Assembly: GCF_947500605.1 (NCBI RefSeq) | Contig: NZ_CANMSJ010000007.1 | Location: forward strand, 1-64,000 | Direction: 5' to 3' | Source of the DNA: an uncultured Lacinutrix sp. | GTDB lineage: Bacteria > Bacteroidota > Bacteroidia > Flavobacteriales > Flavobacteriaceae | DNA: 64,000 nucleotides | In this document: in pieces, positions 53,668-63,401 of the stretch | How positions within the stretch are numbered: the first letter of the stretch is position 1 | How the letters are laid out: each line of letters starts with the position of its first letter | Made by a program: the position numbers and the translations under genes | The notes under the pieces: model-generated | Database searches by the model: none | The model's input: the letters and a program-made list of their open reading frames with translations, nothing else | Told to the model about the DNA's origin: nothing

Positions 53668-53705
53668 AAACACCTACTTTTAGGATTAAAAAAAAGCAGG
53701 TGTTT
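53668..53705 (-). terminator. Possible terminator of the BatA-to-esterase operon
   Basis: AAACACCT (53668-53675) pairs with AGGTGTTT (53698-53705) with poly-A/T inside the loop. It lies in the 246-bp gap after the esterase gene. No other feature was seen in that gap. Confidence 0.5.
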
Positions 53706-53863
53706 TGTATATTCAACACTAGTAATTACGATTTTTTACAATTAATTGTAAATTATTCAACTAAATTACATAAAGTGTTGTAATTTCCTAATGATTTTTC
53801 ATTAAAAGAATGTTTGTTTTGAGAAATATGTAATTTTAATCTTTGAATTAGTTGTTAAGCGGT

Positions 53864-54511
53864 TTAAATCAAACCAATTAACCACTCCTTTAATTCATAA
53901 AAGTTTTGAGGAGCTACGCCATGACCTACAGGAAATTCTGAATATTTGTGTTTAATATTTAAATTTGAAAGGAATTCGGGAGACTTTCTAGCCCAATCTA
54001 CAGGGATAACTTGGTCTACAGATCCATGAGAACAATAGAAGTTTAAATGTTTGTAGTGGTCTTCTGGTTGCGTTTTAAATAAGTCTTCATTAATATAACC
54101 ACTTAAAGCGATTACATTATTAATTTTTTCAGGGTAGGTGAGTGCTACAGCATAACTTAAAATAGTACCTTGACTAAAACCTAAAAGCGATACATTATCT
54201 TTATTAACAGGATATTCGGCTATTGCTTCGTCTATAAACTTAGCAATTAAATCTCTCGATTCTATTGCTTGTTCATTATCACTCCATTTGCCTTTATCGG
54301 CATCAAAATTAATAGCATACCAAGCATTACCATAAGGTTGCATTGGGTAAGGTGCTCTTGCCGAAATAATAAATAATTCTTCTGGTAGTTCGCTAGCAAA
54401 AGAAAACAAATCGTTTTCATCGCTACCATAACCATGAAATAAAATAAGAAGTGGCGCATTGTCTTTTAAAGACGATTCGCGTATTACGTGAGTTAGAGAT
54501 AAATTCTTCAT
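53864..54511 (-). CDS. Alpha/beta hydrolase (phospholipase/carboxylesterase family)
   Basis: 215 residues. The family shows as LLILFHGYGSDENDLFSFA (oxyanion region), the nucleophile elbow GFSQG near residue 110, LSGYI, and the histidine in FPVGHGVAPQ; an aspartate lies in HGSVDQVIP. These give the full Ser-Asp-His triad. No signal peptide, so cytoplasmic. Its start overlaps the stop of the preceding small membrane protein gene by one base. Confidence 0.9.
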   Translation of the reverse strand: MKNLSLTHVIRESSLKDNAPLLILFHGYGSDENDLFSFASELPEELFIISARAPYPMQPYGNAWYAINFDADKGKWSDNEQAIESRDLIAKFIDEAIAEYPVNKDNVSLLGFSQGTILSYAVALTYPEKINNVIALSGYINEDLFKTQPEDHYKHLNFYCSHGSVDQVIPVDWARKSPEFLSNLNIKHKYSEFPVGHGVAPQNFYELKEWLIGLI

Positions 54512-54840
54512 TAGTTACCTAAGTCTTTAAACCATTGTTGAAATTTCTCTCCAACAAAAGGAATTAATTTTGCTTCACCCTTTATGGCAAATATTATTGC
54601 GTATAACCAGCTTGAAAATGTAACTAACCATAAAACAGATCCAAACGTACTATTCACATATTTCTCTACAACGTTAGATAGAATAAGCATAAGTATTAAG
54701 CCTATCATTTGACGAAGGTGAAAGTTTACAAAAGGATTCTTTTTATCTAAATTCATAAAAACAGCAATAAAAGTACCTATAAATGTTAAGTAGCTAATTA
54801 TGGCAAGTGTTTTTCCTTCTTCTATGGTTTCTTTGTTCAT
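54511..54840 (-). CDS. DUF4870-like small membrane protein
   Basis: 109 residues with about three hydrophobic segments (LAIISYLTFIGTFIAVFM, IGLILMLILSNVV, VLWLVTFSSWLYAIIFAI). The charged loop DKKNPFVNFHLRQM is typical of the DUF4870/YidH-like small membrane proteins. Function is unknown. It is 2 bp from the dihydroorotase-like gene and overlaps the esterase gene by one base. Confidence 0.82.
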   Translation of the reverse strand: MNKETIEEGKTLAIISYLTFIGTFIAVFMNLDKKNPFVNFHLRQMIGLILMLILSNVVEKYVNSTFGSVLWLVTFSSWLYAIIFAIKGEAKLIPFVGEKFQQWFKDLGN

Positions 54841-54842
54841 TT

Positions 54843-56093
54843 TTATAAAACGGTTTTATTGTTTGCTATTATACCATAAACTTCACCTTTTAAGTCTTTG
54901 TTTAAAAACAGACTGTTTTTAGAGGTAGAGTTTATGTTACTAGTTGTAAAGGTGTATTTAGTATCAGGATTAAAGAGCGTTAAATCTGCAGTAATACCTT
55001 CTGCTATTATTGAAGATTCAACATTAAATCTGCTTTTTCCTTTAGTTAATAATTGTACAGTTTTCTTTGTCGAAAATAATGTTTGTAAAGCTCCAAAAGC
55101 ACTTTCAAGACCTATTGTGCCATAGTCTGCATAATCAAATTCTATCTTTTTACTTTCTATAGTTATAGGATTGTGATCACTAGTAACCATATCTATAGTA
55201 CCGTCTTTTACGCCTTCAATTAAAGCATCGATATCGCTTTGAGTACGTAAAGGAGGTGAAACTTTGTAATGTGTATCGAAATCTTCTAATTCGCTATCTG
55301 TTAAACATAAATTATGTACGGCTACACTACAGGTTACGTCTAGTTTTTTCATTTTAGCATTTCTTATTAAATCTACAGATTCTGCTGTAGAGATTGTTGG
55401 AATATGTAATTTTCCTCCTGTATATTCTAATAAGTATAAATCTCTAGCCACTTGTAAAGCTTCGGCAAGACTAGGATTTCCTTTTAAACCTAAGCTTGTA
55501 CTCGTTATGTTTTCGTTCATAACTCCATTACCAGAAATTCTATTTTCTTGTGGGAAAGAGCAAACTAGACCACCAAAATTACTAGCGTATTGTAAAGCTA
55601 TTTTAAGTAAATTAGGATTGGTAATTGGTTTTTTATAATCTGAGAAAGCGACTGCTCCAGCTGTACTCATATCGTACAACTCAGCTAAGTCTACACTTTC
55701 GCTGTTTTTAGTTAAAGCACCAATAGGTAATAAGGTTACAGCATTGTTTTGAGCTTTCATATTAATAAAAGCAATTGATGCGTTTGTATCTATAATTGGA
55801 TGCGTATTGGCTTCCATAGCAACGGTTGTAAAACCAGATTTTGCTGCTGTTTTTAATCCGTTTTCTATAGTTTCTCTATCCTCGAAACCTGGTTCTCCAA
55901 AACACACGCTACTATCGAACCAACCTTGAGAAACATGCAGATTGTCAAGATTAATTTCTTTATAGTTATTTGTGTTTTCAATCGTTTCGGCGATTTTATA
56001 AATTTTACCTTTCTCGATTAAAATGTCTTGAGTGGTGTTATGAAAATCACTCTTAGAATCAATTATTGTTGCAGATTTTATAAGTACGTTCAT
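54843..56093 (-). CDS. Dihydroorotase-like protein lacking the metal-binding HxH (probably inactive)
   Basis: 416 residues, PyrC type I length and fold: EIN...SQGWFDSSVCFGEPG, GFTTVAMEANTHP, LKGNPSLAE and TSDHNPI. Active dihydroorotases have GxxDxHVHLREPG at the first site; here the HxH is replaced by SSVCF, so two zinc ligands are gone. The later DHNP is retained. It is therefore better read as a non-catalytic homologue, like the PyrX partners of aspartate transcarbamoylase, than as a working PyrC. The start overlaps the BatA gene stop by 4 bp (ATGA). Confidence 0.85.
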   Translation of the reverse strand: MNVLIKSATIIDSKSDFHNTTQDILIEKGKIYKIAETIENTNNYKEINLDNLHVSQGWFDSSVCFGEPGFEDRETIENGLKTAAKSGFTTVAMEANTHPIIDTNASIAFINMKAQNNAVTLLPIGALTKNSESVDLAELYDMSTAGAVAFSDYKKPITNPNLLKIALQYASNFGGLVCSFPQENRISGNGVMNENITSTSLGLKGNPSLAEALQVARDLYLLEYTGGKLHIPTISTAESVDLIRNAKMKKLDVTCSVAVHNLCLTDSELEDFDTHYKVSPPLRTQSDIDALIEGVKDGTIDMVTSDHNPITIESKKIEFDYADYGTIGLESAFGALQTLFSTKKTVQLLTKGKSRFNVESSIIAEGITADLTLFNPDTKYTFTTSNINSTSKNSLFLNKDLKGEVYGIIANNKTVL

Positions 56094-58018
56094 TTAAAAT
56101 ATTTTAAGATGAGCATTTCGAAAACTAAAAGCATTAATGCTAAAATAACAAACCATTTCCATAGCTCGTTCGTTTTATTATCGCTCTTTATAGTATTAAA
56201 AACTTCTGAAATAGAATTACTAACCGTTACATTATCTAGATTTGAGAAGTTTTGATAGATTAAATCACTCTCGTTTCTATTGTAATTATAGCTCACATTT
56301 TCTATAATTTCAGTTTTGTTTTTTATGTTGTAAATCCCAGCTTTTTCTGGAGTATCTGTTGTTGTAATAGCTACCTTATTATTAAAGTATTGTTGTTGCG
56401 GTATTACGTTTGCATTATCATTAACCAAAGTTAAAACGGCATCTTGTTGTAAATCTGTAACCACATCGTAAGTGTTTTCTTTACCAATAGTGTAGTATAG
56501 ATTAGACAATTTTAAACTGCGTTTAGAGATGTTGTAAAACGTTGGTACAATTAAATTAATATCTTGAAAACTAGAGTTCTTTCTGTTTAAAGCCGAAGTA
56601 AATACAAACGCATTGTTGTTTTCTAATAGAAAAGGCTTTCCATCTTCAAACGTTAGTATTGCAGATGCATTTGCTATATTTTGAGGATAGTAAGAATTAA
56701 TTTTAGGATATTGAAAATTAGATATTTGCTTCTCAAACACGCCATCACTATATAAAGGATGCGAATAATTTATGTTTGTTAATCGTTTTTCTGTTTTAGA
56801 AAGTTTAGAAAAAGGAGCAAGGTTATAACTTAATAATAGGTTGTTGTATTCCTGAATATTTATGTCTTCGGAAGGAATAACTACCAAAACGCCACCATTA
56901 CTTGTAAATGCTTTTAAAGCTGTTGTTAAAGAACTTGGTATTTGTTTTAACTCGTTTAGAACAATAAGATTTTGATTGGTAATATCGCTATAGTTTAACT
57001 GATTAAAAGCAGTTGCTTTATAGTTGAATTCGTCTGGAGTATAAATACTTTTTAAGAAATTGTCTTTAGTTTCATTAATTGCTAAAACATTAATTTTTGA
57101 GTTGTTATTAATGTTGAAAAACAATGTGTTGTCAAACTGAAGGTTAATATCTTCTATAGTTACTTTTCCATCAATACGTTCGTTTGTTGGTAAGGTAAAA
57201 ACAGTAGTTGCTTTATCTGTTATTTTAACCGAAGATTTAGTGAGTAAACTTCCATTGTTAAATAAAGAAACTGGAAGGTTTTCTATTGTGTTTCCGTTGT
57301 TTTTAAGGCTAACCGTTAATTCTATATTACTAGATGTTCTTTTAGAAATGTAAACACTATCTATAGTGACATTGCTATTATTAACAGGTTTTAATTGTAC
57401 TAAATTAAGATTAGTATTCTCGTCTCCTTTTGCATTAAAATTGCTGTTTTTTTGCTGAAAATCGCTAATAAAAACTAAGTTTTTAATGGTATTATCGTTT
57501 TTCGAGAAGTACTTCTTACTTTTTAGCAAAGCGGCATCGTAAGGTAATTGGTTTGTAGCATAATTAAGTTGCAACAAATCGTTAGTAATAGCTTTTACAG
57601 TTGTGTTTCTAAAACTGTTATCGTTTGTAATAAACGAGATGTTTTCATCTTCTGGAACACTACTAATAATATCGCTTACAGCACGTTTTAGTAATTCGCC
57701 CTTATCTCCTTTTACTTGCATGCTAAAAGAGTTATCAAGATAAATTACAGTCTCAGATTTAGTATTAAAGGTCTTGTTTTTTGAGGTGTAAGGTTGCGCA
57801 AAGGCAATTACTATTGCAGCCAAAATGCACATTCTTGTAAATAAAGTTAACCACTTTTTTATTTGAGCACTTTTACGTGTTTGTAAAGACACTTTCTTTA
57901 AAAAGGCAACGTTAGTAAACGCTTCTGTTTTAAATTTACGTAACTGAAATAAGTGAACAATAATTGGGATTAGCAGTAGTAATAAGGCGTAAAGAAGTTC
58001 TGGATGTTTAAACTGCAT
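56090..58018 (-). CDS. BatA-type membrane protein with vWA-like domain
   Basis: 642 residues. The N-terminal double-transmembrane BatA module (PELLYALLLLLIPIIVHLFQ, then MCILAAIVIAFAQP) covers about 1-80. A vWA-like domain follows with the metal-site motif DNSFSM. A long mostly beta periplasmic part leads to a final membrane helix (WFVILALMLLVFEMLIL). Bat proteins in Bacteroidota are linked to aerotolerance and stress, and no MoxR gene is seen here. It starts a four-gene operon with overlapping or near-touching genes. Confidence 0.9.
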   Translation of the reverse strand: MQFKHPELLYALLLLLIPIIVHLFQLRKFKTEAFTNVAFLKKVSLQTRKSAQIKKWLTLFTRMCILAAIVIAFAQPYTSKNKTFNTKSETVIYLDNSFSMQVKGDKGELLKRAVSDIISSVPEDENISFITNDNSFRNTTVKAITNDLLQLNYATNQLPYDAALLKSKKYFSKNDNTIKNLVFISDFQQKNSNFNAKGDENTNLNLVQLKPVNNSNVTIDSVYISKRTSSNIELTVSLKNNGNTIENLPVSLFNNGSLLTKSSVKITDKATTVFTLPTNERIDGKVTIEDINLQFDNTLFFNINNNSKINVLAINETKDNFLKSIYTPDEFNYKATAFNQLNYSDITNQNLIVLNELKQIPSSLTTALKAFTSNGGVLVVIPSEDINIQEYNNLLLSYNLAPFSKLSKTEKRLTNINYSHPLYSDGVFEKQISNFQYPKINSYYPQNIANASAILTFEDGKPFLLENNNAFVFTSALNRKNSSFQDINLIVPTFYNISKRSLKLSNLYYTIGKENTYDVVTDLQQDAVLTLVNDNANVIPQQQYFNNKVAITTTDTPEKAGIYNIKNKTEIIENVSYNYNRNESDLIYQNFSNLDNVTVSNSISEVFNTIKSDNKTNELWKWFVILALMLLVFEMLILKYFK

Positions 58019-58069
58019 TGCTAATTTTGATTAAGCAAATATAAAACTAATACTGAAATATGAGACCCT

Positions 58070-59077
58070 TTAGCAAAAGAAAAAATAATCACGCATCGAT
58101 TCTTTTTTCAATTTAGAAAAATACGTTCTAATAATGGTCTGTTCTTCTTTATTGGCAACGCTTACAATACTTTGAAAATGGGCTAATGTTTCTAAATGTT
58201 GAAACGGTTTCATTTCTACATCGTAAATATGTTTTCCTATTTTTTTAGGGTTATCGCAAATCCATTGAAACGGAATATTTAAGGCAATTAATTTTTTAGC
58301 AATTGTTTTGCCTTTATTTCCTGCTCCCCAAATGACTAATGGTTTAGATTTATCGAAATCTAATTTTAGAAAATAATGTAGTTTAATGTCTATAAAACTG
58401 TTTTCGGCATAATTAGCATCTGTTCTAGAGGCACGTGTACCATAATCTCTCCATAAATGAAGCACTTTATTACACGGTATTACTTTGTAATTAGCTTCGT
58501 AAAACCGAAAGGTTAAATCGTAATCTTCTGGGTAGCGTGTAGGATTAAAAGCATCGATACTTAAAAAATCTTCTCTAGCAATCATCCAACATGGAGAAGG
58601 GATTACACATTCTTTATAAATTTCAGAATAATTAGTGCCTTCTGTAGTTAAACTGTTTAGCCATTGTTCGTATTTTCTATAGCCATCGCTTATGCCTTCC
58701 GCAGAAAAATAACTTACCAAGCCAGTTGCTATATGGTTTTTTCCGTGTAGTTGTAAATTATTAAAGAGTGTTCCAAGTTTAATATCTGGCATAATATCAT
58801 CACTATCCATTCTAGTAATGTAATCGCCTTTAGATTTTGAAAAAGCCAATTTTAAGGCGTTAATAATACCGGAGCCTTCATTTTTATATAACTTAATTCT
58901 ATTATCTTTTTTAGCATAATCGTTAACCAAATTATAACTACTATCTGTAGAGTTATCGTCTATAATTAGTAACTCCCAATTAGTATATGTTTGGTTTATT
59001 ACGGAATTTAAACACTCGCTAAGAAATTCTTGAGTGTTTTTAAAAGGAATTAATACGCTAATTAGTGGCTGCTGCAT
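58070..59077 (-). CDS. Family 2 glycosyltransferase
   Basis: 335 residues from ATG 59077; the frame extends 16 codons further but the later start gives the standard beginning MQQPLISVLIPFKN. GT2/GT-A features are LLIIDDNSTDSS near residue 38, the metal-binding MDSDD (about 95-99) and a C-terminal part with VIWGAGNKGKTIAKKL that resembles a nucleotide-binding or sugar-modifying segment, an uncommon addition. The donor and acceptor are unknown; no polysaccharide cluster surrounds it. Confidence 0.9.
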   Translation of the reverse strand: MQQPLISVLIPFKNTQEFLSECLNSVINQTYTNWELLIIDDNSTDSSYNLVNDYAKKDNRIKLYKNEGSGIINALKLAFSKSKGDYITRMDSDDIMPDIKLGTLFNNLQLHGKNHIATGLVSYFSAEGISDGYRKYEQWLNSLTTEGTNYSEIYKECVIPSPCWMIAREDFLSIDAFNPTRYPEDYDLTFRFYEANYKVIPCNKVLHLWRDYGTRASRTDANYAENSFIDIKLHYFLKLDFDKSKPLVIWGAGNKGKTIAKKLIALNIPFQWICDNPKKIGKHIYDVEMKPFQHLETLAHFQSIVSVANKEEQTIIRTYFSKLKKESMRDYFFFC

Positions 59078-59205
59078 AGTTGCAATATAATATTCTGAAG
59101 CTTTGAATTTAACAGATATTAACAAAATTTTATAATTTGTAAATGTAACAGATTGTACTTTTGGTCGTCATACATTTTTACACCATTAACAAAAAACCAA
59201 TAATA

Positions 59206-61113
59206 ATGAAAAAACACCTATTAAGTGTTGCATTTGCTGGAGTTCTTCTAGTAGGCTGTAACTCTACAAAAACTGCTAGCGGAAAAGCTACAAACGATTT
59301 AGCTTCTTTAAATCCTATTGAAGCAACTTTAGATTTAACTAAAGTAACAAACGATAAAGCACCAGTTGTAATTAATCCTGGACGTTTTGCAGTAGAATCT
59401 GTAACGTATAGATTACCAAGAGTAGTACAAGGAACGTATTCTGTTAGTGATTTTGGAAAATATGTAGACGATTTTAAAGCTATTGATTATAAAGGAAACG
59501 AATTACCAGTTGTAAAAACAGATACCAATACTTGGACTATTGCAAATGCTGCTAATTTAGACATGGTAACTTACAATGTTAACGATACTTTCGATATGGA
59601 AACTCAAGGTGGTGGCATTGGTTTAGAAGTGCCATTTTCTCCAGCAGGAACAAATATTGAGACAACAAACTACGTATTAAACTTACATGGTTTTATTGGA
59701 TATTTTGATTCTTTAAAAACAGCACAATATAAATTAGATGTTACTGCACCTAAAACAATGTTAAAAACATCTGCTTTACAGGAAACAGGAACAAAAATGA
59801 ATGACGATGGAGTGTCTATGACTTCTAGTTATTTTGCACCGAGATATTTTGATATTACAGATAACCCAATGTTTTACGGAGCATTAGATGTTGAAGAATT
59901 TCAAGTTGGAGATATTAAAATTGTATTAAGTGTATATTCTCCAAACAAAGTGCATACTGCTGAAAAAATTAAAGCAGTGATGGAAAAAATGATGTTAGCT
60001 CAAAAAGCATATTTAGGAGATATTAATACAACGCCTCGTTACGATATCTATTTATATCTTTCTGAAGGAAAAGAAGAATCTCCAAAAGGATTTGGAGCAT
60101 TAGAGCACCATACTTCTACAGTAGTAGTTTTACCAGAAGCTATGCCTTTTGAAGCATTATCTGAAAGTATGATTGATGTTGTTTCTCACGAGTTTTTTCA
60201 TATTGTAACACCTTTAAGTGTGCATTCTGAAGATGTTCATTATTTCGATTATAACCAACCAACATTCTCTAAGCATTTATGGATGTACGAAGGTGTAACA
60301 GAATATTTTGCTACATTATTTCAAGTAGATCAAGGTTTAGTTACTGAAGATGAATTTTTTACTAAAGTAATGGGTAAAATTAAGTCTGCTGCTAACATGA
60401 ATGATGCTATGAGTTTTACTGAAATGAGTGAAAATATTTTAGACCAACCTTACGCGCCACAATACGGAAACGTATATTCTAAAGGCGCTTTAATAGGTAT
60501 GTGTATTGATATTTTATTACGTGAAGAAAGTAACGGAAATAGAGGTATTTTATCTTTAATGAAAGAATTATCTCTTAAATACGGAAAAAACAAACCTTTT
60601 GTAGATGATAATTTAATTGCTGAAATTACAGAAATGACGTATCCTTCTGTTGGTGAGTTTTTAAATACACACGTAGTTGGTGGAACGCCAATTAACTATA
60701 ATGACTTTTTTGCTAAAGCAGGTTTAACATTAGCAGAAGCTAAAGTAAAGACAAACTATATCCAGAATGATGGTACTTTAATTTTTGCACCAGATATGGC
60801 AACAATGTCTTTACCTTTCTCTGAAGCAGTAAAGAACAATAGTTTCTGGGCAGAAAATGGTGTTTTACCAGGAGATGTTATTAAAACTATCGATGGTAAA
60901 GAGTTAACAATGGCTAACGCTCAACAAATGTTAACTGAGGTTTTTATGTGGAAACCAGGAAGAGATATCGATGTTAGAATTGACAGAAAAGGAGAAGAGG
61001 TTATTGTAAAAACTACATTAACACAATCTTACACTACTGGTTCTAGTTTAGCAGTAGATCCTAATGCAACAGCTAAGCAAAACACTTTACGTGAAGCTTG
61101 GTTAAAAGGATAA
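59206..61113 (+). CDS. M61-family glycyl aminopeptidase-like metallopeptidase with PDZ domain
   Basis: 635 residues from ATG 59206; an upstream in-frame start at 59161 would spoil the signal peptide. A lipobox (VLLVGCNS, C18) makes it a lipoprotein. An N-terminal beta domain precedes the gluzincin core with HEFFH (H328, E329, H332) and the downstream glutamate in LWMYEGVTEYF. A PDZ domain lies near the C-terminus (NGVLPGDVIKTIDGKELT). The family cleaves short peptides at Gly or Ala residues. It is monocistronic with a strong terminator. Confidence 0.94.
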   Translation: MKKHLLSVAFAGVLLVGCNSTKTASGKATNDLASLNPIEATLDLTKVTNDKAPVVINPGRFAVESVTYRLPRVVQGTYSVSDFGKYVDDFKAIDYKGNELPVVKTDTNTWTIANAANLDMVTYNVNDTFDMETQGGGIGLEVPFSPAGTNIETTNYVLNLHGFIGYFDSLKTAQYKLDVTAPKTMLKTSALQETGTKMNDDGVSMTSSYFAPRYFDITDNPMFYGALDVEEFQVGDIKIVLSVYSPNKVHTAEKIKAVMEKMMLAQKAYLGDINTTPRYDIYLYLSEGKEESPKGFGALEHHTSTVVVLPEAMPFEALSESMIDVVSHEFFHIVTPLSVHSEDVHYFDYNQPTFSKHLWMYEGVTEYFATLFQVDQGLVTEDEFFTKVMGKIKSAANMNDAMSFTEMSENILDQPYAPQYGNVYSKGALIGMCIDILLREESNGNRGILSLMKELSLKYGKNKPFVDDNLIAEITEMTYPSVGEFLNTHVVGGTPINYNDFFAKAGLTLAEAKVKTNYIQNDGTLIFAPDMATMSLPFSEAVKNNSFWAENGVLPGDVIKTIDGKELTMANAQQMLTEVFMWKPGRDIDVRIDRKGEEVIVKTTLTQSYTTGSSLAVDPNATAKQNTLREAWLKG

Positions 61114-61144
61114 TATATCCCTTTTAAAGCAAAGACTTTTATAT

Positions 61145-61184
61145 AAAAAAGCCTGTTGAATATTTATATTCAACAGGCTTTTTT
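61145..61184 (+). terminator. Bidirectional terminator between M61 and histidine kinase genes
   Basis: AAAAAAGCCTGTTGAATA pairs with TATTCAACAGGCTTTTTT around a 4-nt loop. T runs on both strands; it serves the convergent genes on either side. Confidence 0.9.
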
Positions 61185-61208
61185 GTTTTCTATATGTTTT
61201 ATTTAATG

Positions 61209-62411
61209 CTAATGTGATTTAGCTACGGTAAAACTAAAGCTAGTTTTTTCTCCTAATTTAGAATTGACAGCTATTGTTCCTCCTAAAGATTTTACTAAGT
61301 TTTGAACGGTGGATAAACCTATGCCATGACCTTTATTTCCATTACGGTCCAAGTTGCCTACAGTAGAAAATAAATCGAAAATAGACTCTAGTTTGTCTTC
61401 AGGAATACCAATACCATTATCTGTTATCTCGAAATTATAAAAATCATCTGTTACAAAACAAGAGATATCAATTACTGTATTTTCTTTGTCACTATATTTT
61501 AAACTGTTGCCAATAAGATTAAGTAAAATTTGCTCTAAAGCAACATGATTACATTCTATTTCAACATCTTGTTCTGGAAAGTTAATATGACAATTAGTGT
61601 TTATTTGAAGTAAATCTACCAAATCTTCTAAGAGATGATTTATATAAAAAGATTCAAAATCACCTTCTACTTTGTCACTTTCGTAATGTTCTAATAAGTT
61701 AGAAATATATTCACTTAGAGTAAACGATGCTCTTTTTAAATAGCCTAAATACTCTAATCCTTTTTCATCAAGTTGTCCTTCGTATTTCTTTTTTAAAATA
61801 TCAGACGTTACTATCATATTAGCTAAAGGCATTTTCATATCGTGAGATACATGACCTGCGAAATTTTTTAATTTTTCGTTTTGTTGTACTAATTCTTTTC
61901 GAACTTCTCTAAGTTCTAAATTGTTTTTTCTTAGTTCGAAAAGCTGCACCACTTGTTTTGCTAGCACAATTAGCATTTCTTTTTGTTTCTTATTTAAAAC
62001 TCGTGGTTTTGTATCAAAAATGCAAAGAGTTCCTAAAGCAAAGCCATCTGCATTTATTAAAGGTGCTCCTGCATAAAATATTGCGTTATGTTCTTTAACT
62101 AGTGGGTTGTCTTTAAACCTTTCATCTTCTCTAGCGTCTTCAACAATAAACAAATCGTCTTCGCATAAAACTGCATGTCCGCAAAAAGAAGTAGATCTTG
62201 GCGACTCGTTAAAAGGAACACCATGATGCGATTTTAAAAAATTTCTATCAATATCTATAAGTGTTACTAATGCAATAGGAACGTCTATAACATTAGAGAT
62301 TAAACCTGTAATATTATCGAAATCTTCTTCGGGTAAAGTGTCTAAAAGTAGGTAGGAATTTACGGCTTTAAGCCGAGCAGATTCGTTTTTAGGGATTTTA
62401 GGAGCTATCAA
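61209..62411 (-). CDS. Soluble GAF-domain sensor histidine kinase
   Basis: 400 residues without membrane segments. Residues about 20-165 are a GAF domain (PIALVTLIDIDRNFLKS, STSFCGHAVL, AGAPLINADGFALGTLCIFD). A HisKA region has the phospho-acceptor in HVSHDMKMPLANM, followed by a GHKL ATPase with N box (LLNLIGNSLKYSD), ITDNGIGIPE and GHGIGLSTVQ. No response regulator is adjacent, so the partner is elsewhere. The signal sensed by the GAF domain is unknown. This is a chromosomal gene unrelated to the island fusion kinase. Confidence 0.94.
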   Translation of the reverse strand: MIAPKIPKNESARLKAVNSYLLLDTLPEEDFDNITGLISNVIDVPIALVTLIDIDRNFLKSHHGVPFNESPRSTSFCGHAVLCEDDLFIVEDAREDERFKDNPLVKEHNAIFYAGAPLINADGFALGTLCIFDTKPRVLNKKQKEMLIVLAKQVVQLFELRKNNLELREVRKELVQQNEKLKNFAGHVSHDMKMPLANMIVTSDILKKKYEGQLDEKGLEYLGYLKRASFTLSEYISNLLEHYESDKVEGDFESFYINHLLEDLVDLLQINTNCHINFPEQDVEIECNHVALEQILLNLIGNSLKYSDKENTVIDISCFVTDDFYNFEITDNGIGIPEDKLESIFDLFSTVGNLDRNGNKGHGIGLSTVQNLVKSLGGTIAVNSKLGEKTSFSFTVAKSH

Positions 62412-62587
62412 ATTGAGACTAGAGTTAAGTTGTTTAAAATTAATGGATTAAACTAGTGTGTAATATGTTTATCCTTTTGGTCAAAGTTAAGCAAAATAAA
62501 AATTGAAGATTTGATTTTTAAATGATTTGATAGAGAAGGAGTGAAAAGAAATTAATTTAAAGAAATAAATAGTGTTTCTTTTTTTAT

Positions 62588-63352
62588 CTAAAAACCTTCA
62601 AAAACGCCTAAGCCAAATAGAGCAAAATCATATTTTACAGGATCGGTTTTGTCTAGTTTTTGTAATGCTGCATCTAATTCGGCTAAAGCCTTACCGTCAT
62701 TTTGCTTTCGTTTTAAAAGTCCAAGCTTTCTTGCAACATTTCCTGAATGTACATCTAACGGGCAAGATAATTGTGAAGGTGATAAGGATTTCCAAATACC
62801 AAAATCAACACCAGTATTATCGTCTCTCACCATCCAACGTAAAAACATGTTTATACGTTTTGCTGCTGAGTTTTTAAGAGGATCGCTTACATGTTTTTGG
62901 GTGCGTTGTAAGTGTTCAATTTCGAAAAAGGATTGTTTAAAATAATGTATTGCTTTTTGCAACGAATCCTTTTCGGCATGTTTAGCAAAAACTGCTTCTA
63001 AACCGTTGTGCTTAGTGTAAATATGATTTAAGCTTTTTATAAAGGTTATAAAATCTAGTCCATTAAAGGTTCTATGTACAAAAGGTTCTAGTTTTTCTAA
63101 ATCTTCTTCTTGATGATTCATTATAAAATCGTAAGGAGAATGATTAAGTAAATCCATCATTTTATTAGCATTGTTAATAATGCTTTTTCTGTTTCCCCAA
63201 GCGATAGTTGCGCTTAAAAAGCCTGCTATTTCAATGTCTTCTTTTTTACTAAATAAATGTGGAATTTGTATTGGGTCGCTAGTAATAAAATCGGGTCTGT
63301 TATATTGTTCTACTTTTGCGTCTAGAAATTCTTTAAGCTCTTTTTTAGTCAT
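62588..63352 (-). CDS. TIGR02757/DUF2400-family protein
   Basis: 254 residues. The family signature is seen in TIAWGNRKSIINNANKMM and in MFLRWMVRDDNTGVDFGIWK followed by LDVHSGNVARKLGLL. The helical layout with an HhH-like end recalls DNA glycosylase folds, but members have no proven activity. It stands alone, upstream of a beta-barrel gene on the same strand. Confidence 0.9.
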   Translation of the reverse strand: MTKKELKEFLDAKVEQYNRPDFITSDPIQIPHLFSKKEDIEIAGFLSATIAWGNRKSIINNANKMMDLLNHSPYDFIMNHQEEDLEKLEPFVHRTFNGLDFITFIKSLNHIYTKHNGLEAVFAKHAEKDSLQKAIHYFKQSFFEIEHLQRTQKHVSDPLKNSAAKRINMFLRWMVRDDNTGVDFGIWKSLSPSQLSCPLDVHSGNVARKLGLLKRKQNDGKALAELDAALQKLDKTDPVKYDFALFGLGVFEGF

Positions 63353-63401
63353 CTCTTTATGCCGTTTTGTAATAGTACAGGTTTGTTATTTTGATTACGA
63401 G

